A stretch of 64,000 nucleotides of DNA from Desulfitobacterium hafniense DCB-2 (GCF_000021925.1 NC_011830.1:2380501-2444500); one strand, 5' to 3'; numbered from the stretch's first letter, positions 33,922 to 42,365 are shown. A program made the numbers and translations. The notes: generated from the sequence alone by a model not told the origin.

Positions 33922-35100
33922 ATGCCTGCAATTAGAAATATTGATCTCTGTACCAAGGATTGCCTGTGTCTTTATGTTTGCCCGACAGGAGCAACCGATA
34001 CAGAAACAGGTCAGATTGACCCTGACAAATGCCTGGACGGATGCCGGGCCTGCGTCGACGCCTGCCCATCCCACGCCATATCCTTTGTGCCTGAGGTATA
34101 TCCTCCTCAGCAAGGAAAATCCCCTTCGGTAAAAAGAGCCATGTTATCTTTATCGGCAAGTAAAACCAAACAGGAAAAGATCGCGGCCCAAGTGGCGGAG
34201 CGATCAGGCAGCCCGATTTTGCGGCAGTTTGCCGAAGCCTTAAGCGCCTCCAACCGGCTCATGGCCGAAGATATTCTGCGTGAAGCCGGGTATCTGCTGC
34301 CTCAGAGCGTCAACGCTCAGGATTTTCTTCAATCCTTGCTGGACAGCCCCCAAGGGGAGGATTTTCCCAGGGAAGCGGCGGCAAGATTATTAGCGAAACT
34401 GAAAACCAATCAGGCAAAAGGGCAGGAGGAGAAAAAAATGACTCACTATCGTTGTTCAATTTGTGGTTACCTTCATGAAGGAGAATTAACCGCGGACTTT
34501 AAATGTCCAATCTGTAAACAACCCGCTTCCGTATTTCAACTGGTAGAAGAGAAGGGGAGTGCAGGCAATCCTTACGCCGGCACCAAAACAGAGAAAAATC
34601 TTCTGGACGCCTTTGCCGGAGAAAGCCAGGCCAGAAATAAATATACTTATTTCGCCGCCATAGCCCAAAGAGAGGGATACGATCAAATTGCCGAACTCTT
34701 TTTGCATACGGCAAGGAATGAGCAGGAACATGCCCGCATCTGGTATGAAGAGCTGGGCAATCTGGGCAGGACCGCCGAAAACCTTTTGCATGCGGCTGAA
34801 GGGGAAAACTATGAATGGACGGATATGTACGACCGCTTTGCCAAGGATGCTGAAGCGGAAGGGTTCAAGGATTTAGCGGCAAGATTCCGCAAAGTGGGTG
34901 CTATCGAGAAAGCCCATGAAGAAAGATACCGTGCCTTGCTGAAAAACGTGGAAATGCAGCAGGTCTTTGCCAAAGGGGAAGAAGCCATGTGGGAATGCCG
35001 TATCTGCGGGCATCTTGTCATGGGCAGGAAAGCCCCCGATGTTTGCCCGGTATGTAAGTATTCCCAGAGTTATTTTGAAGTAAGAAAAGAAAACTATTAA
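33922..35100 (+). CDS. Ferredoxin-rubredoxin-rubrerythrin fusion protein
   Basis: A 392-residue fusion. Residues 1-60 form a ferredoxin-like domain with two Cys clusters (CTKDCLCLYVCPTG and CLDGCRACVDACP). A helical linker (about 65-170) follows. Then a rubredoxin knuckle CSICGYLH...CPICK (about 176-200), a rubrerythrin four-helix domain (about 215-350) with di-iron ligands in DAFAGESQARNKY, NEQEHARIW and EKAHEERY, and a last rubredoxin knuckle CRICGHLVMG...CPVCKYS. It reduces peroxide (family role) and could take electrons directly from its own ferredoxin part. An internal ATG at 34438 with AGGAGGAG upstream could also make a 220-residue rubrerythrin alone. Confidence 0.87.
   Translation: MPAIRNIDLCTKDCLCLYVCPTGATDTETGQIDPDKCLDGCRACVDACPSHAISFVPEVYPPQQGKSPSVKRAMLSLSASKTKQEKIAAQVAERSGSPILRQFAEALSASNRLMAEDILREAGYLLPQSVNAQDFLQSLLDSPQGEDFPREAAARLLAKLKTNQAKGQEEKKMTHYRCSICGYLHEGELTADFKCPICKQPASVFQLVEEKGSAGNPYAGTKTEKNLLDAFAGESQARNKYTYFAAIAQREGYDQIAELFLHTARNEQEHARIWYEELGNLGRTAENLLHAAEGENYEWTDMYDRFAKDAEAEGFKDLAARFRKVGAIEKAHEERYRALLKNVEMQQVFAKGEEAMWECRICGHLVMGRKAPDVCPVCKYSQSYFEVRKENY
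34438..35100 (+). other. Possible internal translation start giving a separate rubrerythrin
   Basis: The ATG at 34438 is in frame within the fusion and has GGCAGGAGGAG about 8-14 bases upstream, as strong as any start in the window. The product, MTHYRCSICGYLH onward, would be a 220-residue rubrerythrin with two rubredoxin knuckles. Confidence 0.5.
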
Positions 35101-35128
35101 ACGATTCATGCTTATAGACTAAAAGATG

Positions 35129-35158
35129 GGAGCTGTCGCTGAAGGCAGCTCCTTATTT
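35129..35158 (+). terminator. Terminator of the rubrerythrin operon
   Basis: GGAGCTG / CAGCTCC (35129-35135 and 35146-35152) followed by TTATTTG. Confidence 0.55.
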
Positions 35159-35336
35159 GATCACCTTTGCTCAGCCGTTGCCATGCTTGTTTTATAACTG
35201 TCAGCAACTGTCGGCACGAAAGCTGTGCTATAGTTGTCATACCCCGGCTTATGCAATATATGGAAGTTTAAGGAAGGAACTTGTACCTTACCTTACGTCA
35301 GGTTATATAATGGGAGGCGACGAAAGGGGAGAAGCT

Positions 35337-35417
35337 ATGATGAAAGCGACAGCCTGCAGTGGTTGTGGTAAAAAATATGTGTATGCTGCCAAAGATATTG
35401 TATCTCTGCTAAAATGA
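35337..35417 (+). CDS. Small Cys-pair peptide ahead of the MerR remnant
   Basis: A 26-residue reading frame, MMKATACSGCGKKYVYAAKD then IVSLLK, with a CxxC pair and GGGGAG upstream. It ends 17 bases before the MerR start. It may be a small zinc-binding protein or the tail of a lost gene. Confidence 0.35.
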   Translation: MMKATACSGCGKKYVYAAKDIVSLLK

Positions 35418-35434
35418 AAAGGGAGGAGCGCCTG

Positions 35435-35945
35435 ATGGAAGAATTCCTCATTAAGATAGGTGATTTAGCCAATTTATGCGGAGTTACGGTATGAACCCTG
35501 CACTATTACCACCAGATAGGGTTGCTGATTCCCAGTCAGATGACGGCCTCCGGTCATCGTCTTTACAACGAAAACGATGTGAAAAGACTTTACCAGATCA
35601 TCACCTTGAAAAATTTCGGCTTCAGCTTAGAAGAAATAGGGAAGATGACATCCTCAATAGATCCGGATCCCTTAGTTTTAATTAATCTTCAGGTGGCAAA
35701 ATTTTATTGCCAGATTAGCGGCATGCAAGAAGGAAAATAAGCCTGTTGATGGTGATGATATCCAGGAGCTGGCTGCCTATTGGCAGGATTTTTTAAAGAC
35801 ATTTTCTGATATCGATCAAGACATTGTTGATGCTGCCCATAAATTCCACGCAGAGAATAATGATCCTCATTTGAATTATGGTCTTACTCATGAATTATAT
35901 GGATACTTGAGTAAGGCTATTGAAGCGATGAATGATGAATGTTAA
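35435..35945 (+). pseudogene. MerR family regulator broken by an in-frame TGA and a frameshift
   Basis: ATG 35435 with GGGAGGAG upstream gives MEEFLIKIGDLANLCGVTV, then TGA exactly where MerR proteins have Arg of VRTLHYY (CGA to TGA is one change). After it the same frame continues TLHYYHQIGLL, ASGHRLYNENDVKRLYQI and LKNFGFSLEEIGKM. Near 35735 the frame is lost; the C-terminal part resumes as DIQELAAYWQDFLKTFSDID and ends LYGYLSKAIEAMNDEC at 35945. Two independent lesions make it a pseudogene. Confidence 0.85.
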
Positions 35946-36032
35946 ATGCTGAATGCTCTGATTAAATTCTATAAAAAATTGACCCCCATGGCAGGGGCAG
36001 TTACTTGAAAAAGACTGGAGGGCAAACGAATC

Positions 36033-36734
36033 ATGTCCAAAGAACTAAACATCATCGCCCGCATTCGCACGGATTTTCCGACCAAGTTTGGAATTCCCCG
36101 GCAAAGCGGCCTGATTGATGACCTGAAAGCAGCGGTCGTCTTCGAGCCGGAATACCGCAATGCCGACGCTCTGCGGGGTTTGGAAGGGTTTTCCCATATC
36201 TGGCTCATCTGGGAGTTTTCCGCCGCCCTGCGTGACACCTGGTCGCCCACGGTGCGCCCGCCGCGGCTGGGGGGGAACAAACGCATGGGTGTCTTTGCCA
36301 CCCGCTCCCCCTTCCGGCCTAACCCCCTGGGACTCTCTTCCGTCCGCCTGGACAGTATTGAACTTGATCCGGAGCTGGGGCCGATTCTCCATGTATCAGG
36401 AGCCGATCTCCTGGATCAGACGCCCATCTTCGATATTAAGCCCTACCTTCCTTATACGGACTGTCACCCGGAGGCGACAGGGGGATTCATCGAGCCTCTC
36501 GTCGACCATGAATTGGTGGTGGATTTCCCTGAACAATGGCTGAACAGCATTCCGCCCCAGCGGCGCCAAGCCCTGGTAAGGGTACTGGCCCATGATCCCA
36601 GGCCCTCCTATCAAAAGGACCCCCAACGGATTTACGGCCTCGAATTCGCCGGATTCGAAATAAAGTTTACGGTGCTGGATAAGGTGCTGACCGTGTGTGA
36701 GGTGAAACAAACCGGAACTCATCCTGTTCCTTAA
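36033..36734 (+). CDS. trmO: tRNA (N6-threonylcarbamoyladenosine37-N6)-methyltransferase TrmO
   Basis: A 233-residue protein of the UPF0066/TsaA family. The N-terminal beta-barrel SAM domain has IARIRTDFPTKFGIPRQSGL, GLEGFSHIWLIWEF, KRMGVFATRSPFRPNPLGLS and LDQTPIFDIKPYLPYTD; the C-terminal extension has the usual DPRPSYQKDP. The enzyme methylates t6A37 of tRNA to m6t6A with S-adenosylmethionine (family knowledge). It is intact, with GGAGGG upstream, and convergent with the ABC permease. Confidence 0.9.
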   Translation: MSKELNIIARIRTDFPTKFGIPRQSGLIDDLKAAVVFEPEYRNADALRGLEGFSHIWLIWEFSAALRDTWSPTVRPPRLGGNKRMGVFATRSPFRPNPLGLSSVRLDSIELDPELGPILHVSGADLLDQTPIFDIKPYLPYTDCHPEATGGFIEPLVDHELVVDFPEQWLNSIPPQRRQALVRVLAHDPRPSYQKDPQRIYGLEFAGFEIKFTVLDKVLTVCEVKQTGTHPVP

Positions 36735-36749
36735 AAATCACGCCAAGCT

Positions 36750-39074
36750 TCACTCCACGCTTTTCAGGGATGCCACCATATCGACCTTTTTGAATTGTCT
36801 CCCCATCATGAAATTTACAAGCATGGTAAAGCCCAGCATGAAAGCGAACCCCACAGCAATGCTGGAAAGATCAATCATGGGCAGAATTTCCAAGTCCGGC
36901 GTTGTGGCCTGGTCAACAATGACGCCCAGCAGCAAAGAGCCCAGGATGTAGCCGAAAGGCAGGCCGAATACGGTAATCCAGATGGTTTCGCGCAATACCA
37001 GCCTTTTCATCTCATTTTCATAAAACCCCAGGACTTTCAGAGTCGCAAGCTCGCGGATTCGCTCATAGTAGTTCATCCGGCCCAGGACCATCATAACGGC
37101 AAAGGCCAGCAAGCCCGCAAATAAAATCAAGATCATTTGAAAGCTTTGCAGGCTTTCCAAAACAATCAGCATATTGCTGCGCATTTCTTCCTTTGTTTCC
37201 ACCAGGGAAATTCTCGGATCGCTGTTCAGCTTGCTTAAATCAAGATCCCGGCCCTGTATGAGAAGGGTTCTGACCAGGAAGGGGAGAGCGGATACCTTGG
37301 CAAAGGCGGTTTTGGATAGGTAGATTTCATTACCCACAGGGAAATCTACAATATCAGCAACCTTCAGGGCCATGACCGTTCCATCCAGGCTTTCCGCTCT
37401 GAGGGTATCCCCTATGTCCACAGCCAGAGCCTTGGCCATTCTGAGAGTAATCAAGGCTCCCTCCTCAGGTAAAGGAATCTCCTTACCTTTTGTATCCTTG
37501 AAGTTGAGGCTTTTTTGCCCTTCGTCCATCACCACAAGATAAGGGCTTTGTACATCCCCCTCTTTCCCATAGAGATAGACACTGAGAGCCATGGTGGCGT
37601 CCACATGCTGCCCGCTGCTCAATGTATTATAAATATCAGCAAGCCCTTCGACAGTGGCTGGAGTACGGAGTTTGATTTCCACGTCATAGTGAACCGTTTC
37701 CTTAAAGGCCCTGTCAAGCATCCCGTTAATGGAATTCATCAGTCTGAAGCCGCACAAAATCAGGGAAGTGGAGCCGATAATGCCGACAAGCCCCATGAGC
37801 ATCCGGCCTTTGTTGCGGAACAGATTCCTTGTCACGATTTTGCCGCTGAAGCTGAGTCTGCGCCAATAAGGAGTGATTCGCTCCAGAAAAATCCGGTGTC
37901 CTTGAGCCGGTGGCTTGGGTCTCATCAGAGCAGCCGGTGTCAGCTTCAATGATCTGCGGCAGGAGAGGAGGGCCCCGCCGCAGGTAACCGCCGCCACACA
38001 GAGGGCCGACAGGAAGAAGTGGGGCGTAAAGGGGATGACACCGGTAGCTTCGATGGTGTAATAGGTCATGCCAATCCTGTACAAAAATTCCGCAATCAGA
38101 TAGCGGGCCATCATCCAGCCTAAAATCATGCTGGGCAGGGTGATCAAAACCCCAAAAAGCGCATACCTCCCTGTAATTTCCTTTTTGGAGTAGCCTAAAG
38201 AACGAAGGGTTCCCAAATGCTGGCGTTGGTTCTCCAGCATTCTGGATACTGTAATCCAAGTCACCAGGGCCCCTGTCAGGAAAAAAGCCAGGGAAAACAG
38301 CAGGCCGATTTGTTTGATCCCGGTCATAGCATCCGCAACCTTCCGGTAGCTTGTCTGATGGTGGCGGCTGAGGATATTGGCTCCGGCCAGCCTTTCCCGT
38401 ATTTGGGCCGAAACTTCCGCCTGTGCAAGAGTTGAGCCTTCAGCAACAGTGAGGATGATTTCATTGAAAGGAACCTCCGGCAAAGAGGAAGCATTGGTGT
38501 AGGCGAAGCCATATTTTTGGTAGTCGGGAACGGTTAAGCCTTCCGGCGCGTAATAAATGTATTCCCCGGCACGGACAATCCCTTGGATCAGCCACTTTGT
38601 CTGTTTTTCCCCTTCTCCTGCCGTAATTCTGTCGCCGGCAGACAGTCCATGAGCCTCAGCAAAGCGGCTGTCCAGCAAAAGGGCGTTGGCTTCACTCCCA
38701 TCCAGTCCGCTGCCTTCCAGAAGCTCCGGCACATTGATGGTGGCTGTTTCATCCAGTGCGTGCAGATGAAGCACCGCCCCTGGGGTTCCGGGGAGAGTGA
38801 TGTCGGTTACTTTCCGCCGCTGAACCTCTTGAACTTCCTCCAAAGACCGTAGGTCAGCCAAATGGGAAGGAGAAATTTCCCCTTTATAAATCCAGTAGTC
38901 AGCAAGATTTGCCTGCTTATAGGCATCGGATACCGCGGCTTCGACCGTAGTCACATACATGTTGATGCCGCTGAACAGGGCAATTCCTAGTGAACAAATG
39001 CATACGATAGCCAGAAAGGACCAGCGATTCTCCTTTGTATCCCGAAGAACTTTCTTCTGCAGCATGCTTACCAT
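36750..39074 (-). CDS. FtsX/MacB-type ABC transporter permease
   Basis: A 774-residue permease with two FtsX domains. Each has the four-helix set, one near 255-390 (QIGLLFSLAFFLTGALVTWITVSRMLENQRQHLGTLRSLGYSKKEI in parts) and one near 640-770 (MILILFAGLLAFAVMMVLGRMNYYERIRELATLKVLGF in parts), with a large extracytoplasmic region after the first TM. The RELATLKVLGF and LGTLRSLGYS motifs contact the ATPase. Such permeases export lipids, peptides or lipoproteins, or transmit mechanical force. Its ATPase gene, which it overlaps by 7 bases (ATGGTAA), has lost its first two thirds and its promoter, so this gene is probably silent or dependent on read-through. Confidence 0.88.
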   Translation of the reverse strand: MVSMLQKKVLRDTKENRWSFLAIVCICSLGIALFSGINMYVTTVEAAVSDAYKQANLADYWIYKGEISPSHLADLRSLEEVQEVQRRKVTDITLPGTPGAVLHLHALDETATINVPELLEGSGLDGSEANALLLDSRFAEAHGLSAGDRITAGEGEKQTKWLIQGIVRAGEYIYYAPEGLTVPDYQKYGFAYTNASSLPEVPFNEIILTVAEGSTLAQAEVSAQIRERLAGANILSRHHQTSYRKVADAMTGIKQIGLLFSLAFFLTGALVTWITVSRMLENQRQHLGTLRSLGYSKKEITGRYALFGVLITLPSMILGWMMARYLIAEFLYRIGMTYYTIEATGVIPFTPHFFLSALCVAAVTCGGALLSCRRSLKLTPAALMRPKPPAQGHRIFLERITPYWRRLSFSGKIVTRNLFRNKGRMLMGLVGIIGSTSLILCGFRLMNSINGMLDRAFKETVHYDVEIKLRTPATVEGLADIYNTLSSGQHVDATMALSVYLYGKEGDVQSPYLVVMDEGQKSLNFKDTKGKEIPLPEEGALITLRMAKALAVDIGDTLRAESLDGTVMALKVADIVDFPVGNEIYLSKTAFAKVSALPFLVRTLLIQGRDLDLSKLNSDPRISLVETKEEMRSNMLIVLESLQSFQMILILFAGLLAFAVMMVLGRMNYYERIRELATLKVLGFYENEMKRLVLRETIWITVFGLPFGYILGSLLLGVIVDQATTPDLEILPMIDLSSIAVGFAFMLGFTMLVNFMMGRQFKKVDMVASLKSVE

Positions 39075-39243
39075 GGGATTCCCTCCAGCTCAAGGGGCGA
39101 TTTTTCAAGGTGTTCCTTGATGAGCGCCCCGTTCTTCATCTCAATCAGTCGGTCGGCGATGGGTGCGAGCAGGGAATTGTGGGTAATGATGATTACGGTT
39201 TTACCCATATTGCGGCTCACATCCGCTAATACTTTCAATACAT
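39068..39243 (-). pseudogene. ABC ATPase beheaded by deletion (C-terminal 58 codons left)
   Basis: The minus-strand frame VLKVLADVSRNMGKTVIIIT continues HNSLLAPIADRLIEMKNG and ends at TAA 39068. It holds only the H-loop and the end of a LolD/MacB-type ATPase: Walker A, signature and Walker B are missing. The frame stops being ATPase-like at about 39243, where TetR coding sequence on the other strand begins. Confidence 0.85.
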
Positions 39244-39720
39244 GTTTCCAAAGTCTCTATTTATAATTTTTTTGAAAGCAAGGATAATCTGCGGCGTATC
39301 ATCATCATGAATATGCTGGATGAAAGCATTGCCAAAATAAAAGAGCTCATTGAAAAAGAGGGGGATTTCTTCGCTAAAATTGAGCAGTATATCCAGATCC
39401 GCACCTGGTATTATGGCCAATACAGTTTGCGGTCCTTTTTTGAAGCAGTTGAGAGTGATCCGGAGCTTCGCAATTATTTTGACCATTACAACACCGCGAA
39501 TAAAGAGCTGTTTATTAAATTCATAGCAGCCGGTAAGCGCTCCGCAGTTTTCGCGCAAGATGTATCCGATACGGCAATTGGCATTTATCTCGATATGATT
39601 CAGTCCTATTTTTTGCATAATAAAAAAATCCGCAATCAGCTTGAGCACAATCCGGAATTGGTCCGACAGCTTAATATGCTTTTTCTTGATGGATTAATTC
39701 GGCAGAAAAATAGAAAATAG
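39243..39720 (+). pseudogene. TetR family regulator lacking its N-terminal HTH
   Basis: From 39243 the plus-strand frame reads HVSKVSIYNFFESKDNLRRI, the end of a TetR HTH, and continues through a complete ligand domain (LRSFFEAVESDPELRNYFDHYN, IYLDMIQSYFL) to 39720. The first 35 or so residues, including the start codon and the first two helices, are missing. An ATG at 39307 could start a DNA-binding-dead fragment. Confidence 0.82.
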
Positions 39721-39810
39721 GTATGAAATTAAGTCTATTTAGATTTTTTATACTTTGATAAAAATATCTATTGACTAACTCTTAAAGCTATGTTAATTTT
39801 TACATGTCAG

Positions 39811-39885
39811 ATACTTGTCGGTGCAATACTTGTTTATCTAATACTTGACTAGATAATAATTGTATCTGCAATAATCGAAGGATTT
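39811..39885 (+). repeat. Five degenerate 15-bp direct repeats
   Basis: Units begin at 39811, 39826, 39841, 39856 and 39871 with ATACTTG, ATACTTG, ATACTTG, ATAATTG and ATAATCG, exactly 15 bases apart. The unit ends vary (TCGGTGCA, TTTATCTA, ACTAGATA, TATCTGCA). The gap 39721-40081 holds no gene; besides these repeats it has a GTTCATGAAC palindrome near 40029. Confidence 0.6.
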
Positions 39886-40081
39886 ATGAAAGTTAGAACT
39901 TAGACTATATTTAATCAGTCAGTCCAAAAGCTACATAATTTTGCCTGGGTTTACCATGATTCTCACAAAGTGATATTGCCAGATAGCAGATAGATAATAA
40001 GCGATTATTGAGGGGTTAGATTTGGGGTTCATGAACTCGGGTTTGTGAATCCTGGAATAAAAAAATTTAAGGAGGAGTAAC

Positions 40082-41086
40082 ATGAAAAAAACCCTGGGTA
40101 TTATTCTATCAATTTCGCTCGCTTTTTCCGTACTGGCACTCCCGATTTTTGCTGCAGTTGACACCACAACTTCAGCAACAGTGGAGGCGGCAACACCAGC
40201 TGCACCTGCAACACCTGCAAAACCTGCAGCAACGGCCCCGGCAGCAGCCCCTAGTGTTGATACTTCTAAAATCGCAGCAGGAACTTACTACACAGTAGTA
40301 AGCGGTGATTTTTTCTGGCAAATTGCGGCGAAGCATGGACTGACAATTGATGCATTAGCAAAATTAAATCCACAGATTAAGAATGTTAACCTGATTTTCC
40401 CCGGTCAAAAAATTCTTGTTAAAGCTGAAGAAGCTGCTGCTGCTTCTACTTCTACTTCTACTTCTACTTCTACTGCTGCCGTTGCCCCAGCAGCCAAGAA
40501 ACTTTACCAAGGAATTGGTATGGTAGCCAACTATCGTGATAACACTGCCAGACAAAAAGATCACGACAATTTAAACATTACTACAGTTGCCGCACTTTTT
40601 GATGATGCCGGCAAGATTGTAAAATTACAGTTTGATGTTGTGGAAATCCTGCCTGATATGTTCCCAGGTTGGATGGATCCTGAAGCTGCAGACAAGTCAT
40701 TCTATAAAGATGCTCAAGCCAATGGCTTTAACTGGGAAACCAAGAAAGAAGAAGGCGATGCTTATGGCATGAAAGCCAGTGCTGTTTCCGGTAAAGAATG
40801 GTGGGAGCAAATGAACTTCTATGAAGAGTATTTCAAAGGAAAGACTGTCGCTGAAGTTCAGGATTGGTTTGCTAAGTATTGCGATGCCAACGGAAGACCT
40901 TACAAAATGGCTTATCCTGAGAAGTTAACTGACGCTGATAAAGCTAAAGTTGCAACCTTCACAGAAGCTGAAAAGAAAATGCTGGTAGACGTTACTACCG
41001 GTGCTACTATGTCACTCCAAGATCCACATTCCCGCTTCATAGATGCTTTAGTAAAAGCTTATGAAGTCAGAAAAGAAGTTAAATAA
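40082..41086 (+). CDS. Secreted LysM protein with FMN-binding-like C-terminal domain
   Basis: A 334-residue exported protein. Signal peptide to about residue 24 (ALPIFAA). An Ala/Pro/Thr-rich linker (APATPAKPAATAPAA) follows, then one LysM domain (about 66-117: YYTVVSGDFFWQIAAKHGLTIDALAKLNPQIKN in pieces) for peptidoglycan binding, then a Ser-Thr repeat linker (STSTSTSTST), then a domain of about 190 residues ending DVTTGATMSLQDPHSRFIDAL. The TTGAT resembles the [S/T]GAT flavinylation motif of FMN_bind domains. It is probably a wall-bound flavoprotein or pheromone-like lipid/redox protein. It has an AGGAGGAG ribosome-binding site and its own terminator. Confidence 0.8.
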   Translation: MKKTLGIILSISLAFSVLALPIFAAVDTTTSATVEAATPAAPATPAKPAATAPAAAPSVDTSKIAAGTYYTVVSGDFFWQIAAKHGLTIDALAKLNPQIKNVNLIFPGQKILVKAEEAAAASTSTSTSTSTAAVAPAAKKLYQGIGMVANYRDNTARQKDHDNLNITTVAALFDDAGKIVKLQFDVVEILPDMFPGWMDPEAADKSFYKDAQANGFNWETKKEEGDAYGMKASAVSGKEWWEQMNFYEEYFKGKTVAEVQDWFAKYCDANGRPYKMAYPEKLTDADKAKVATFTEAEKKMLVDVTTGATMSLQDPHSRFIDALVKAYEVRKEVK

Positions 41087-41109
41087 CATAGCAGATAATT
41101 ACAAAGAGT

Positions 41110-41146
41110 TGCCTTGAATTGGTTGTCCAATTCAAGGCATTTTTTT
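41110..41146 (+). terminator. Terminator of the LysM gene
   Basis: Perfect 13-bp arms TGCCTTGAATTGG / CCAATTCAAGGCA with a TTGT loop, then seven T. Confidence 0.9.
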
Positions 41147-41271
41147 GCGCTAAATACCCCGCACATTTTCCGCAGTGATACAGAAGACATACGGGGTGCC
41201 AATCTCAGCAGCAGCTTGAGCAGAGAACTGTTTTGCTCTTGTAGGGCTGCTTTGCTCAATGCGAAGCTATA

Positions 41272-41592
41272 TTATAGGAATTGCTGCATCTTCATGGCAG
41301 CGGACATATTGCCTTTGATCTTGATTTTGCCTGTCATAACCGCAGACATAGCGTTGAGCTTCCCTTGGTAAAAATCAACAAAAGTATCAAACTTAGCTTT
41401 GATGGTAACTACGGGATTCTGAGTTTCGCCCTCTGTATAGACAGCTTTGCCGTTTTCAAAAGTAATGCTCCATACCCCGTGGTCGCTGGCTGAAAAATCA
41501 TATTGATAAACGCCGGTGATGCTTGAGGTTAGCTCTGCTTTTTCCTCGGTCTTTCTGATGAAGTCATCCATCAGTGCCTTTGGTGAATCCAT
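41272..41592 (-). CDS. SCP2 sterol-binding domain protein
   Basis: A 106-residue single-domain protein of the SCP2 fold: YQYDFSASDHGVWSITFENGKA, NPVVTIKAKFDTFVDFYQGKLNAMSAVMTGKIKIKGNMSAAMKM (in pieces). The LMTGKIKIKGD-like segment near the C-terminus lines the lipid tunnel. Bacterial members bind hydrophobic small molecules or acyl chains. The ATG at 41592 with GGGGGG upstream is preferred to an earlier start. It is a lone gene between the LysM gene and the MarR operon. Confidence 0.82.
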   Translation of the reverse strand: MDSPKALMDDFIRKTEEKAELTSSITGVYQYDFSASDHGVWSITFENGKAVYTEGETQNPVVTIKAKFDTFVDFYQGKLNAMSAVMTGKIKIKGNMSAAMKMQQFL

Positions 41593-41782
41593 GGTATTAC
41601 CCCCCGTTTTTCCTGTCAAAAGTTAAAAAGCCGCCGATACTGACAGAATATTCTAACATTAACTCTAGCATATCCAGCCCGGATTTTAAATTATTTTTAT
41701 TAGAAGCCTTAAAATTACTCGCACGTAATATTTAAAGAAGTTGTGAATCTTAACTTAATATTAATTGAAAATGACACAGGAA

Positions 41783-41833
41783 AAGATTATAATGTTGCAT
41801 AGCAAACAATTCGTTGTGCAACATTATAATCTT
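41783..41833. promoter_or_regulatory. Large palindrome upstream of marR, probable operator
   Basis: Perfect 17-bp arms AAGATTATAATGTTGCA (41783-41799) and its complement (41817-41833), 17-base centre, ending 25 bases before the MarR start. Each arm holds TATAAT, so the promoter and operator overlap. It suits autoregulation by the adjacent MarR protein. Confidence 0.65.
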
Positions 41834-41857
41834 ATTGGCATAGAGAGGGATAAAAGC

Positions 41858-42334
41858 ATGAACCCAATTCATAAAGGCAAAAAGGACATAGGCTTTCAGA
41901 TTCGTTCTCTCAATCATCTGATTAAACGGCATGTGGAAAACTCAGCAAACTTTCAATATGCTAAAAGTATTACCGGAACAAACAGCTGGATTATAGCCTA
42001 TCTGGCGGAAAACAGGGATAAGGATATCTTTCAGAAAGATATCGAAGAGATGTTTACTGTGAATCGGTCGACGACTTCAAAAGTGCTGAAACTTATGGAG
42101 CAGAAAGAGCTTATTGAGCGCCGGAGTGTACCCGATGATGCCCGTCTGAAAAAACTGGTGCTTACACCTAAGGCCCTGGCTCTTCACCAAAGTATCGTTG
42201 AGGATATTGACAGCCTGGAAACCATGCTGATTCAAGGTTTTACGGAAGAGGAAATCCAGCAATTCAATGCTTATATCGAGAGGATGAAAGAAAACTTAAC
42301 AGGTAAAAAAGATGGTGAATGTCAGTGTAAGTAG
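41858..42334 (+). CDS. MarR family transcriptional regulator
   Basis: A 158-residue MarR repressor. Winged HTH at about 55-100 (QKDIEEMFTVNRSTTSKVLKLMEQKELIERRSVPDDARLKKLVLTPK in parts), with the wing DDARLKKL. The ATG at 41858 with AGAGAGGG upstream is chosen. It is first in an operon with two ABC exporter genes (31 bases to the next), the usual drug-efflux arrangement, and its own promoter carries a long palindrome. Confidence 0.92.
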   Translation: MNPIHKGKKDIGFQIRSLNHLIKRHVENSANFQYAKSITGTNSWIIAYLAENRDKDIFQKDIEEMFTVNRSTTSKVLKLMEQKELIERRSVPDDARLKKLVLTPKALALHQSIVEDIDSLETMLIQGFTEEEIQQFNAYIERMKENLTGKKDGECQCK

Positions 42335-42365
42335 TTATAAGGTAGTTATTGGAGGAGTTTGATCT

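Noticed and set aside
35435..35945. Selenocysteine at the TGA of the MerR gene
   Set aside because: The position is an invariant Arg, no hairpin of the right kind follows the TGA, and a second frameshift is present.
39235..39648. Minus-strand ORF of 137 codons
   Set aside because: It is the antisense frame of the TetR remnant, whose plus-strand reading matches the family.
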